A DNA stretch of 20,666 nucleotides from positions 1 to 20,666 of the forward strand of contig CALGGE010000006.1 of assembly GCA_937916125.1 (NCBI GenBank). Reading direction: 5' to 3'. Below, piece by piece: positions 8,205 through 15,822 of this stretch. Each line of letters opens with the position of its first letter. Position 1 is the first letter of the stretch. A model generated the notes under the pieces. The model worked only from the letters and a program-made list of their open reading frames with translations. It was not told the origin of the DNA and ran no database searches. The position numbers and the translations under genes are program-made. This DNA is from an uncultured Elusimicrobia bacterium (GTDB taxonomy: Bacteria; Elusimicrobiota; Endomicrobiia; Endomicrobiales; Endomicrobiaceae).

Positions 8205-8258
8205 AAAAAAACGACTGCCGTCGGTTACTCCAGCTAACGGTATAACCAACAGCAGTCG
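8205..8258 (-). terminator. Terminator hairpin of the structured RNA and ATPase transcript
   Basis: A 16-bp stem with three G.U pairs, CGACTGCTGTTGGTTA/TAACCGACGGCAGTCG, with a 15-nt loop is followed by seven T on the minus strand. The loop holds the 8-nt pseudoknot partner. It is the first intrinsic terminator after the two cassette genes as well as the RNA's 3' end. Confidence 0.85.
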
Positions 8259-8426
8259 TAGTTACACATTTTCCGAATAGAAAAATCTATAACGGAAAAC
8301 GCGGAACGTTTAACAGAAAATATCAGGCTCATGACTTCCCGATAATATTCTGCCTAAAAGACTGCTTTCGGAGTTAGCTGAATATTGGTTTTGCCCAATA
8401 ACCATCCTTTTACAAGGATTCCAAAA

Positions 8427-8459
8427 ACAGATTAAATATTAAGTTAATGCTGCTATATT
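8427..8459. repeat. 33-bp direct repeat, cassette side B (next to RNA body)
   Basis: It is identical to 10284-10316 except for one base (T at 8448 versus C at 10305). The two copies are in direct orientation and flank the ATPase gene and its partner. This copy starts right at the stop codon of the 186-aa gene (8458-8460) and forms the 5' end of the structured RNA. Confidence 0.9.
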
Positions 8460-9018
8460 AATTACATTTAATATATTTCAAAACAGTAAAATTTTCTATC
8501 GGCATTGAATTTAACAACATAATTGTTTGAAATATATTATAGCTTTCTTGTCCAAGAGTATATTTCGGTTTCGGCTTAAAAACAGGTCTTAATTTTATTT
8601 TTATATCATCTACCGAAAAATTTAATTTATATTTTTCTATTAACAAAGATATAATTTTCTTGGTGCCGTCTATTTTATCTAAAAACTCCTTTTTTATTTT
8701 TTCATATTTTTCTTTTTCCGACATTTCTTCAATTCTTTTTTTTACAAAAGGAGTTGTTATCTCAACAAATATAATATTATCGCTATTTATCTTTATGCCA
8801 TCACAAATTTTGACAAGTTCTTTAGCAAAATATTTATGTTTTATTAACTCGACATCCGTATAAATGTTTAACTTAAATTCTTCTCTTTGTTTTTTCGGAT
8901 CAACACAATTATGCTTACTATTCAAATTTCTTTCTTTATCACAGCCTAAATAACATATATTTTTATTTGTATAGTCAGAATATTCTTTATCAATATTATC
9001 TCTCAATATATCCAGCAT
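8458..9018 (-). CDS. Hypothetical partner protein of the ATPase (possible nuclease-like effector)
   Basis: The protein is 186 aa, starts at ATG 9018 one nucleotide after the ATPase stop, with GGAAG in the ATPase's last codons as ribosome site. I do not recognise the family. Seen: a cysteine cluster CYLGC (22-26) with a later C near 38 (KHNCVDPKKQR), then KLNIYTDVELIKHKYFAKEL, KICDGIKINS and NIIFVEITTPFVKK in the middle. The order of a CDG and a beta-strand FVEIT is loosely like a PD-(D/E)xK nuclease core with T in place of K, but this is weak. No signal peptide or membrane span. Basic C-terminus (KPKPKY). Tight coupling to an SMC/OLD-type ATPase suggests a two-component defence or toxin system. 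Its stop codon abuts the 33-bp repeat. Confidence 0.7.
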   Translation of the reverse strand: MLDILRDNIDKEYSDYTNKNICYLGCDKERNLNSKHNCVDPKKQREEFKLNIYTDVELIKHKYFAKELVKICDGIKINSDNIIFVEITTPFVKKRIEEMSEKEKYEKIKKEFLDKIDGTKKIISLLIEKYKLNFSVDDIKIKLRPVFKPKPKYTLGQESYNIFQTIMLLNSMPIENFTVLKYIKCN

Positions 9019-9019
9019 T

Positions 9020-10246
9020 TTATTCTTCCGGAGTTACATCGAATAAAGGTTTTTCCAATACATCAAAAATTTTATAACTTTTATCGGTAACATCATTTAA
9101 ATTAGCCCAGTTGTTTTCAAGTTTTTCAGATAATAAAAATCTAAATCTGTCTTTATTTAATTTTTCTTTGTCAATATAATATTTCAATGCCTGAACCATA
9201 TACGGACTATGTGTTGTTAATACAATATTTGCACCGTTTTTTACAAAACTTACTAAAAGCTCGGCATATTTTATCTGCCATGCAGGATGTAAATGATTTT
9301 CAGGTTCATCAAAAACTGTAATGGAATTTGTTTCAAAATTACCGAGTTTTCTCAATATATCCAAAACAACAAAAGATTTTGCTCCGGTTGCTATATTTAA
9401 AATATCAAGTTCCTTAGACACTTCATTCTTTTTAAATAATATTTTGCCTGTTTTATCGTCAATGACAACATTGGCATTTAATAAATTTTTTATCGCATCA
9501 AAGCCGTTTTTCTGTTTACTCGCAACAATTTTTTCTTTATATTCTTTAAGGAATTTATTTTCCCATATTTTATTTGAATTTTCGTTAATATTATCAATCA
9601 TTAGAGGCGTTTCTATAAAATCCACGTTGTTCCACAAAATTTTAAACTTATCTTTATTAAATTTTATAGACTTAAAAATATCTTTTTCAACTTCTGCGGA
9701 AAAAATATCTTCTCCGTTCAAAGACAATCTTATTTTAGCAACGCTGTTTTTATCTACGGAATTATTAATATTATCTTCAAATATTTCCGATTTGTTTATC
9801 TCCAACGACAAAAACAGTTTATCTTCTTCCGTATAATCTTCAATATTCTTCATATCGTCATAATATTTTTTTATAACTGTATCATTTGTAAAATCAGCAT
9901 TTTTTATAAAATTCAACGTATCTGACAACATATTTTTTATATCTTCAAATTTTAAAGAATTGCTTGCCGTAAACAATGAATTGTCCGTAAAACTATCCAA
10001 ATTTTTAGGAATTGTTATACCTTTTCTTGCTATATATGTTAAACTGTTCGAAATATTTTTTATAGCTATATTCTTTATAATTTCTTCAGAACGAGAAGAA
10101 TAACCGTTAATAGTATTTACAAGCCAAAATAAAATCTTGCCGACGGTACTTTTACCGGTATCGTTTTCGCCGGTAATAACTGTTAAGCCTTCGAGGTTAA
10201 TGCCTGCTTTTTTTATTTTCCCGAAATTTTCTATTTCTAAATTCAT
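9020..10246 (-). CDS. AAA/ABC-type ATPase of the OLD/PtuA/RecF-like superfamily
   Basis: About 408 aa from ATG 10246; the open frame extends to TTG 10282, but MNLEIENFGKIKKAGINLEG is the canonical family start. Walker A is GENDTGKST (26-34). The signature region is ATGAKSFVVLDIL, followed by Walker B TVFDEPENHLHPAW (about 310-323) and the H-loop TTHSPYMVQAL (about 344-354). The middle (90-260) is a charged, probably coiled-coil or helical insertion. Such cytosolic ATPases (AAA_21/AAA_15) pair with small effectors in Septu, PARIS, RloAB, AbiL and similar anti-phage systems; no TOPRIM domain is present, so it is not a full OLD protein. Its leader is the 5' end of the structured RNA, and its only visible promoter is at 10343-10314. 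Family certain, defence role inferred. Confidence 0.9.
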   Translation of the reverse strand: MNLEIENFGKIKKAGINLEGLTVITGENDTGKSTVGKILFWLVNTINGYSSRSEEIIKNIAIKNISNSLTYIARKGITIPKNLDSFTDNSLFTASNSLKFEDIKNMLSDTLNFIKNADFTNDTVIKKYYDDMKNIEDYTEEDKLFLSLEINKSEIFEDNINNSVDKNSVAKIRLSLNGEDIFSAEVEKDIFKSIKFNKDKFKILWNNVDFIETPLMIDNINENSNKIWENKFLKEYKEKIVASKQKNGFDAIKNLLNANVVIDDKTGKILFKKNEVSKELDILNIATGAKSFVVLDILRKLGNFETNSITVFDEPENHLHPAWQIKYAELLVSFVKNGANIVLTTHSPYMVQALKYYIDKEKLNKDRFRFLLSEKLENNWANLNDVTDKSYKIFDVLEKPLFDVTPEE

Positions 10247-10283
10247 TGTTTTCTCTTCAAAGCAAAGTAACATTATAAACAAT

Positions 10284-10316
10284 ACAGATTAAATATTAAG
10301 TTAACGCTGCTATATT
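10284..10316. repeat. 33-bp direct repeat, cassette side A (next to promoter)
   Basis: This is the partner of 8427-8459 with one mismatch. On the minus strand it overlaps the 3' edge of the -10 element and the presumed 5' end of the transcript (GCAGCGTTAACTTAATATTT). Similarity to the RNA gene stops right after the repeat: the RNA copies continue TTTTTGGAA, whereas here the sequence runs into the ATPase leader. Confidence 0.9.
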
Positions 10317-10343
10317 TTATCAAAAATATGGCATACTTTGCAA
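10314..10343 (-). promoter_or_regulatory. Promoter driving the RNA 5' end and ATPase cassette
   Basis: On the minus strand: -35 TTGCAA (10343-10338), an 18-bp spacer, and an extended -10 TGaTAAAAT (10319-10314). Transcription should begin near ATAGCAGCG, about 60 nt before the ATPase ATG at 10246. The layout matches the promoter of the second RNA locus at 20273-20302 (18-bp spacer and TGc-extended -10). Confidence 0.7.
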
Positions 10344-10426
10344 GAATTATTCAAGAATTATTAAATATAACTTTACAAAACAAAAAAAGACTTTAAAATT
10401 ATTCGGATTTATATTATACTTATAGT
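10344..10426 (+). promoter_or_regulatory. Divergent intergenic region; possible leaderless start of the giant-protein gene
   Basis: This lies between the minus-strand promoter and ATG 10427. A TATACT-like -10 (about 10413-10418) sits only some 10 nt before the ATG and no Shine-Dalgarno site is present, so a leaderless or near-leaderless transcript is possible. No good -35 was found. Confidence 0.3.
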
Positions 10427-13400
10427 ATGGGTATTTTATTAAAAAAATTATTTCCTGTCTTTTTATCTCTACTGTTGTTGCTGAACGGCAACAGTGCGTT
10501 TGCCGTGACGTCAATACAACAAGATAAAAAAATACCCGACAACAAAAACGAATTATTTAGCTTTGTCAATATCACCGACAGCTATGAAGGTGATAACAAT
10601 TCACTTATTGTCATAATCCAAGACCTGCATAACGACTATTCAATTCAAAACAATATTTATAAAACGGTAGAAATCCTGACAAAAAATAAAAACTTTGATA
10701 TTTACGGTGAGGGTGTTTTTGATGAGACGTTAAATGTTTCCGTTTTAAACGATATTCCCGACAACCGTATAAAAAAATACACGATAAAAAATCTTTTTGA
10801 AAATTCTCAATTAAGTGCTTACGAATATGCTGCTCTTACAAAAAACAAAAAAATAAAAGGAATTGAAAATAAAGACATATATTTAGAAAACTTAAAACTG
10901 TATAACGAGATAACGAAGAACAAAGATTTTAATAATTTTCTTATAAATGAGGTTTTGGATAAAATTGCATACACAAAAAAATATTTTATAGCAAACAGAA
11001 TTACATCCGTACAAAATTTGGAACTGACGAATATTCAATTTGACGAAGAACTATACCCAAACCTGTACAAATATAAAATAATATCTCAAAAAATAACGCA
11101 AACCGATAAAAACAAACTGAACAAACAGTTTAAGAATTTTATTGCAAAATATAAAAGTTATCCTAAAATTTACGAATTGCTGAAACTTAATTCTCAGTAC
11201 GGTTATGCAAAACTTTATGACTACATAAACGAGAATATGCCTAACGAGGCAAAAAGCAACAAAGAATTAATGCTGTTTTTGGAAAAATCAAAAATTATTA
11301 CGGAAATAAATTCCGTTAAACTGTTGTACGAAAAACAGGCTCTTGCGGACAGTTTGCTCTCCAAAGAGAACTTGGAACTTACGGAAAACGAAATTTTATC
11401 TTTGGAAAAATATTGTTCTTATCTGAAAGATTTGGCAAATATGAATATTCTGCCCGAAGACTATACAAAACTAAAAGAAAACAAAAAATATGTTCGCACG
11501 CTTATACAAAAATATATTCCGAATAACGAAGCAGCCTTTGCACTTACTTTACTTAATGACGACAAATTCTTTACATTTTACGACAACAACTTCAAAAGAA
11601 ATGAAATTTTTACGGAGACTTTAACAAAAGACAATTCCGACAAAATTATTATCGCAGGCGGATTTCATAAAGGGATAACCGAAGAATTAAAAAAATCAAA
11701 CAGACCGTACATCGTATTAACACCGAACATCTCCGCTACCGGGGCAGCCTTTAACAAATTATTTTTAAATTCTTTTGAAACGGGATTTACGGATGATACG
11801 GTAAACAATATGTTAGCCGTCATTTATTCATGGAGACTGTTTTTCAAAGATACGGCAGCTTTCCAAAGAGAAATAAATTCATGGATAAGAAATAACAGAT
11901 TGTTGTCGAGCAAAAACATAAGAGTTATTGTTTCGGAAGACATAATTTCAATAAATTACAACGGGAAAACTTTTGAAAAAACATTTATAGATACCGGAGT
12001 TGCAACAAGTAAGGAAAGAGTTTCAAAAAAACAAAGGGAAAAGACGGTTAAAGATATTCAAAATATCGCAAGACAAATAAATTTATTCGGAAGAAATACG
12101 CGAGTAAAAATAACAACCGACGACAGCCTTCTGACGAATTTTATGCCGATAAAATTCGAGCAGGAGTATGACAGAACAAACATTTACATAAACAAAAGAT
12201 TTGCCGACAACCTCAGCAAAAACCCGGACCTTACGGATTTTTTTGTAAGACTTATATATTTTTATTATTATCCCTCGGCAAACACCGGCGACGAAATGTT
12301 GCAATTTATAACGGATAACAGAGAACAATTAACGGAAATTTACAATCTGAAAAAACAAACCGAGCCTTCAATATTTTCAAAAATCAAAAACGTTATAAGA
12401 AAAACTTTTTCGGGAATTTCTAACATATTGAAAGTTACGGGGAAAAATTTCAGTTATGAACTTTACGATACGGAACTCGGTTCTTTAGACGAACAAAATA
12501 TGAACGCCGCATTAAAACAGGTAAGTTTGGCACGGCAGACAAGAAGTTTTCTGACAACATTTATTCAACCGCCCATAGGTGCATATATAAGTTTGGAAAC
12601 GAGTGCGGACACGGACGAAGAAGAACGTGAACAACCTGCACCGATAATCATTACTGGAAAAAATTTCAATAATACCAACAGTGTTCTGCACGCAGAAACA
12701 TTAACATTTATAGATTTTTTAAAAAATTATATTAACGAATTTGAAAGGTTACCTACCGGTGACTTGACGGAAAAAGGGAAATTTTTAAATAATCTTTTAG
12801 AACTTACAACCATTAACGGGCAGGATATAACAAACAGAATATTTGAAAAAAATCCCATAATTTTTGCCAACTTGGGAATATCAACGGACTATTCCAAAAA
12901 GCGTGATATTAACACCGTTTTTGACGAGAGTAATGCCGTTTTGAAGTTTGTTAACGAACAACTGGGGAACCCTCTATCGGGAGTAACTCTGTACTGTACA
13001 CTCGCACCGTGCAATAAATGCGTTAAGACCATGTCCGTGCTGGGAATAAAAAGATTAGTGTTCGGTTCTTATTCTGCAAACAAGAGCCATAAAGGAACAA
13101 AAATTCTGCAGGATAACGGTATAAGCGTTACGGGAGGGATATTAGAAACTGCCTGTGATGAGGCAATAAAGAACTACAGATTTATGAACGCTTCTTTATT
13201 TAGGACAAGAATTGCTTCCTCGATACAGACCGCAAGAAGGTTTTACCTGTTCCTTATTAAGAAAGGCGATCTGAAAAAAGTTAATAATCTGATAAAAAAG
13301 ATATCCGGTTATACACCTCAAACGGACACGGATATTTTCCAAACACAATTTACTTTGGAAACTTTAAAAGAGAATTTAAACTGGGACAATTTGCAGGAAA

Positions 13401-14983
13401 ACGAAACTTTATTAAACGAACTTATAAAACTTTTAAAACAGATTGATGTTTACGATAACCCCGTAAAACGTGCGGGAATAATATATGCACTGAAAAACAA
13501 ATGTAGTATCGATACAAAAGACGGCAGTATATACTTCTATAATTCCGACGGGAAACAGTTAGAATTTTATATAAATTCTTTCGGTAAATTTGCCGCCACG
13601 CAAAATTATTTGAACAAGATGGAGTTCCTTTCTCGCGTAAGGAACTTTGCCGATTTGGATGACAACCTTGCATTAAGAAGCCAACCTTTCAACGAGAAAA
13701 TTCAAAAAGTTTTTTCAATACTTACGTTATACGGAATTGCAAACCCTATTCCGATTACGGGCAATGTTTTAGACCTTGTTAAAAAAAGATTGGATCCCGT
13801 AGGCAAACAAATAAGTGCTTTTATACCGTCGGTATATATAGAAAATGCAGCCATGCAGTGCAATATTGAAAACGGAGAATATGTACAAAACGCCTATTAT
13901 ATGGACTACGTTGCAAAATCCTCTATAGATCATAGAACTTTTGAAGATTTGGATAAAATTTTTGCAGATTTAAGCCAACAGTGGTACGACCTTTTTGAGA
14001 CATTTGCAAAAGAAACAGAAAATTTAAGACAACGTGAAAATACGACCTACAGAGAATTTATAAGAAAATTTATAAATCTCGATACGGACGTCCCGGATAT
14101 TATAAAAGACTTTATTTATCCTTGGGGAACATTTTCCAGAAAGGAAGCCGTTAAACAGTTAGACGAAATTTACAGAACGGCAATAAATAAAGGCGTAAGC
14201 AAAAAAGAGTTTTTAAATATTATGAAATTTATGTCTTTAATGGAAATGTCGAGATTATGTTTCTCCGAGGACATAGCAGACAAAAAAGAAGCCTCACGTT
14301 TAATAAAAGATTTTCAAAAAATTGATAAAGGCGAAGATTTGAGAGGAGATTTTACAAGTCCGGTAAGATTTGTTATTTCCCCTTTCAGACCCAACATTGT
14401 CAGAGAAAAAGTTGCACAATATTATGAAAATATAGTTAAGACATCTCATCCCGATTTGGATACTATAAGTTCCGGACAAACAACTATCAGCGTCTATAAG
14501 ACGGGCGTTGATAAATCCGTCCCGATAAGAGCGGAAATCGCAAGCGGCATATCTGCCGACAATATTATTTTTTCCGGAGATGAATTCAATGTCGGCGGTG
14601 TAGATTACCCGATGTATAGAATGCAACAGGAAGATAAAAAATATGAAGATATGGTTGTTATAAACACAAATTACAATATATTCGACGGAAAATTTATATC
14701 TTTAAAAAATTCAACTGCTTTTTCTCAGGATTCTTCCGTAAACGGAAATATCGAAAGAAGCCTTTTACTGCAACAAATAATTTTATCGGTACTTGAAATA
14801 AACATAGAGAAAATTGCTTCAGACCCGGAATACAACCCCGAAGAAAGTATCGCTCAGCAGGTTAAAAAAATAATAGATACGCTTGAATCCGTAAATACGG
14901 AACAACTTTCGGAAATGTTAAAAGACGAAAAGCAGCTTGAAAAAGAAACCGAAAATACGGAACTTCTTCTGATAGCGGCATAA
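10427..14983 (+). CDS. Giant exported protein with ChaN/Tiki-like and cytidine-deaminase-like domains
   Basis: The protein is 1518 aa. Residues 1-26 form a signal peptide (KKLFPVFLSLLLLLNGNSAFA). Residues 58-440 read VIIQDLHNDYSIQNNIY, YGEGVFDE, YEYAAL, KGIENKDIY and, at the end, IIIAGGFHKGIT: a ChaN/Tiki/EreA-like arrangement with H68, E95 and H414 as candidate active residues. Residues about 688-900 are a zinc deaminase domain: NMNAALKQVSLARQ, PPIGAYISLE, HAE at 755-757 and APCNKC at 860-865, followed by IKRLVFGSYS. The gap between HAE and PCxxC is about 100 residues, longer than usual, so there is an insertion. The remaining 600 residues are unrecognised, with a charged C-terminal tail. 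No Shine-Dalgarno site is visible before ATG 10427. Export of a deaminase is odd; it could be a toxin, an extracellular enzyme or a degenerate domain. Confidence 0.85.
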   Translation: MGILLKKLFPVFLSLLLLLNGNSAFAVTSIQQDKKIPDNKNELFSFVNITDSYEGDNNSLIVIIQDLHNDYSIQNNIYKTVEILTKNKNFDIYGEGVFDETLNVSVLNDIPDNRIKKYTIKNLFENSQLSAYEYAALTKNKKIKGIENKDIYLENLKLYNEITKNKDFNNFLINEVLDKIAYTKKYFIANRITSVQNLELTNIQFDEELYPNLYKYKIISQKITQTDKNKLNKQFKNFIAKYKSYPKIYELLKLNSQYGYAKLYDYINENMPNEAKSNKELMLFLEKSKIITEINSVKLLYEKQALADSLLSKENLELTENEILSLEKYCSYLKDLANMNILPEDYTKLKENKKYVRTLIQKYIPNNEAAFALTLLNDDKFFTFYDNNFKRNEIFTETLTKDNSDKIIIAGGFHKGITEELKKSNRPYIVLTPNISATGAAFNKLFLNSFETGFTDDTVNNMLAVIYSWRLFFKDTAAFQREINSWIRNNRLLSSKNIRVIVSEDIISINYNGKTFEKTFIDTGVATSKERVSKKQREKTVKDIQNIARQINLFGRNTRVKITTDDSLLTNFMPIKFEQEYDRTNIYINKRFADNLSKNPDLTDFFVRLIYFYYYPSANTGDEMLQFITDNREQLTEIYNLKKQTEPSIFSKIKNVIRKTFSGISNILKVTGKNFSYELYDTELGSLDEQNMNAALKQVSLARQTRSFLTTFIQPPIGAYISLETSADTDEEEREQPAPIIITGKNFNNTNSVLHAETLTFIDFLKNYINEFERLPTGDLTEKGKFLNNLLELTTINGQDITNRIFEKNPIIFANLGISTDYSKKRDINTVFDESNAVLKFVNEQLGNPLSGVTLYCTLAPCNKCVKTMSVLGIKRLVFGSYSANKSHKGTKILQDNGISVTGGILETACDEAIKNYRFMNASLFRTRIASSIQTARRFYLFLIKKGDLKKVNNLIKKISGYTPQTDTDIFQTQFTLETLKENLNWDNLQENETLLNELIKLLKQIDVYDNPVKRAGIIYALKNKCSIDTKDGSIYFYNSDGKQLEFYINSFGKFAATQNYLNKMEFLSRVRNFADLDDNLALRSQPFNEKIQKVFSILTLYGIANPIPITGNVLDLVKKRLDPVGKQISAFIPSVYIENAAMQCNIENGEYVQNAYYMDYVAKSSIDHRTFEDLDKIFADLSQQWYDLFETFAKETENLRQRENTTYREFIRKFINLDTDVPDIIKDFIYPWGTFSRKEAVKQLDEIYRTAINKGVSKKEFLNIMKFMSLMEMSRLCFSEDIADKKEASRLIKDFQKIDKGEDLRGDFTSPVRFVISPFRPNIVREKVAQYYENIVKTSHPDLDTISSGQTTISVYKTGVDKSVPIRAEIASGISADNIIFSGDEFNVGGVDYPMYRMQQEDKKYEDMVVINTNYNIFDGKFISLKNSTAFSQDSSVNGNIERSLLLQQIILSVLEINIEKIASDPEYNPEESIAQQVKKIIDTLESVNTEQLSEMLKDEKQLEKETENTELLLIAA

Positions 14984-15005
14984 CAAAAAACCATATAAAT
15001 ATGTT
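14984..15005. terminator. Possible small bidirectional terminator between convergent genes
   Basis: AAAAAACCATATAAATATGTTTT lies between the ends of the giant-protein gene and the SIMPL gene. It has a short CATAT/ATATG stem flanked by A and T tracts. The stem is weak, so it is only a candidate. Confidence 0.3.
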
Positions 15006-15779
15006 TTATTTTATTTTAAATGTAGCCGTTACCGTAACGACTATTTCTTTTTCTTTAGAAGAAGTATTGTATATACCGTAATCTGCCACATCGGTAGAAA
15101 GCGGTTTCCTTATTTGAAACACGCCTGAACGGGCAGATAACAATCTGCAAACTTTATTACCGGAACTTTTGGCAATTTCAGTCGCTCTGGATTTGGCATC
15201 AACAGTTGCAAGTGCAAGCATTTCAGCCTTTATATCGGCGAGGTTGGAAATAAAATATTCAATATTTGAATTTTCCAAATATATATCCTGTTTTGCCATT
15301 GCGTCGGTATCGAGGGCAATTTTTTCAATCAATTCAACATTATCGGATCTGGCTTCAACTCTTTGGCTGAACGAATATCCGTTTATACCGTTGTTGCCGT
15401 AAGTTGCATAAGAACTTACCGGTTCTATTAAAATATCCTGTTCGGTTATTCCGTTGGAAAGAAGATACTTTTTAATTTTTGCCAAATCTTTCTGTAACAG
15501 AGACGGGCCGTCATTTTTGTTTACAATGCCCGTAGTTCTGCTGAAATTAATATTCCATTTTGCCACATCGGAATTAACATTTTTTGTTCCCTGTCCTACT
15601 ACCCTGATACTCTGTTCGGATTTTGCCGAAATAAAGAAACAGCCTAAAATTAATGATGAAATAATAAAACCTACCGCCAAAATAAGTGCGGATTTTTTAT
15701 CCGTAAAACTTTTTTCTCCGTTTGCTTTAAAAAAATTTCTGTTGTTATTTCTGTTATCATTACTAAAATGTCTTCTCAT
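15006..15779 (-). CDS. SIMPL (DUF541) domain membrane-anchored protein
   Basis: The protein is 257 aa. A hydrophilic, Asn/Arg-rich cytoplasmic start (RRHFSNDNRNNNRNFF) precedes one membrane span (about 29-51, SALILAVGFIISSLILGCFF). The SIMPL domain follows: SIRVVGQGTKNVNSDVAKWN, ending in KEKEIVVTVTATFKIK. SIMPL proteins are periplasmic or surface proteins of poorly defined role (the family includes BP26/YggE-like proteins). The start ATG 15779 has AAGGAG 6 nt upstream. The gene begins 43 nt after the lactate dehydrogenase stop on the same strand without an intervening terminator, so cotranscription is likely. Its 3' end converges with the giant-protein gene. Confidence 0.88.
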   Translation of the reverse strand: MRRHFSNDNRNNNRNFFKANGEKSFTDKKSALILAVGFIISSLILGCFFISAKSEQSIRVVGQGTKNVNSDVAKWNINFSRTTGIVNKNDGPSLLQKDLAKIKKYLLSNGITEQDILIEPVSSYATYGNNGINGYSFSQRVEARSDNVELIEKIALDTDAMAKQDIYLENSNIEYFISNLADIKAEMLALATVDAKSRATEIAKSSGNKVCRLLSARSGVFQIRKPLSTDVADYGIYNTSSKEKEIVVTVTATFKIK

Positions 15780-15822
15780 TTTTTCTCCTTAAAAAACGTC
15801 AATTAATAAATTTTCGCGTACT

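Larger units (their letters stand above)
8205..8459 (-). ncRNA. Structured RNA candidate, copy 1, with terminal pseudoknot hairpin
   Basis: About 255 nt, read on the minus strand. In order: a 5' block AACTTAATATTTAATCTG then TTTTTGGAA; hairpin 1 ATCCTT/AAGGAT (8419-8404); hairpin 2 TATTGG/CCAATA (8400-8383); single-stranded CAGCTAAC (8380-8373); GCAGTC (8365-8360); hairpin 3 (8352-8314); hairpin 4 TTTTCCG..CGGAAAA (8299-8269); and a terminator hairpin of 16 bp (8258-8212) followed by seven T. The terminator loop contains GTTAGCTG (8238-8231), an exact complement of CAGCTAAC. The same architecture with different bases occurs at 20309-20553. There is no coding frame of note. It is not tmRNA, RNase P, SRP, 6S or a riboswitch that I recognise. 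The promoter is probably the one at 10343-10314, separated by the ATPase cassette; a weak one of its own near 8485-8455 is possible. Confidence 0.65.

Noticed and set aside
8205..8459. Retron msr-msd or tmRNA as identity of the structured RNA
   Set aside because: There is no reverse transcriptase nearby, no tRNA-like ends and no tag-peptide frame. The second copy stands alone beside PBP1A.
8156..8460. CRISPR or tracr-type locus because of the repeats and pseudoknot
   Set aside because: There is no array of regularly spaced repeats and no cas, IscB or TnpB gene. The direct repeat occurs only twice, 1.86 kb apart.
10247..10282. TTG start 12 codons earlier for the ATPase
   Set aside because: The family begins at MNLEIENFG, and the extension would start right at the 33-bp repeat without a Shine-Dalgarno site.
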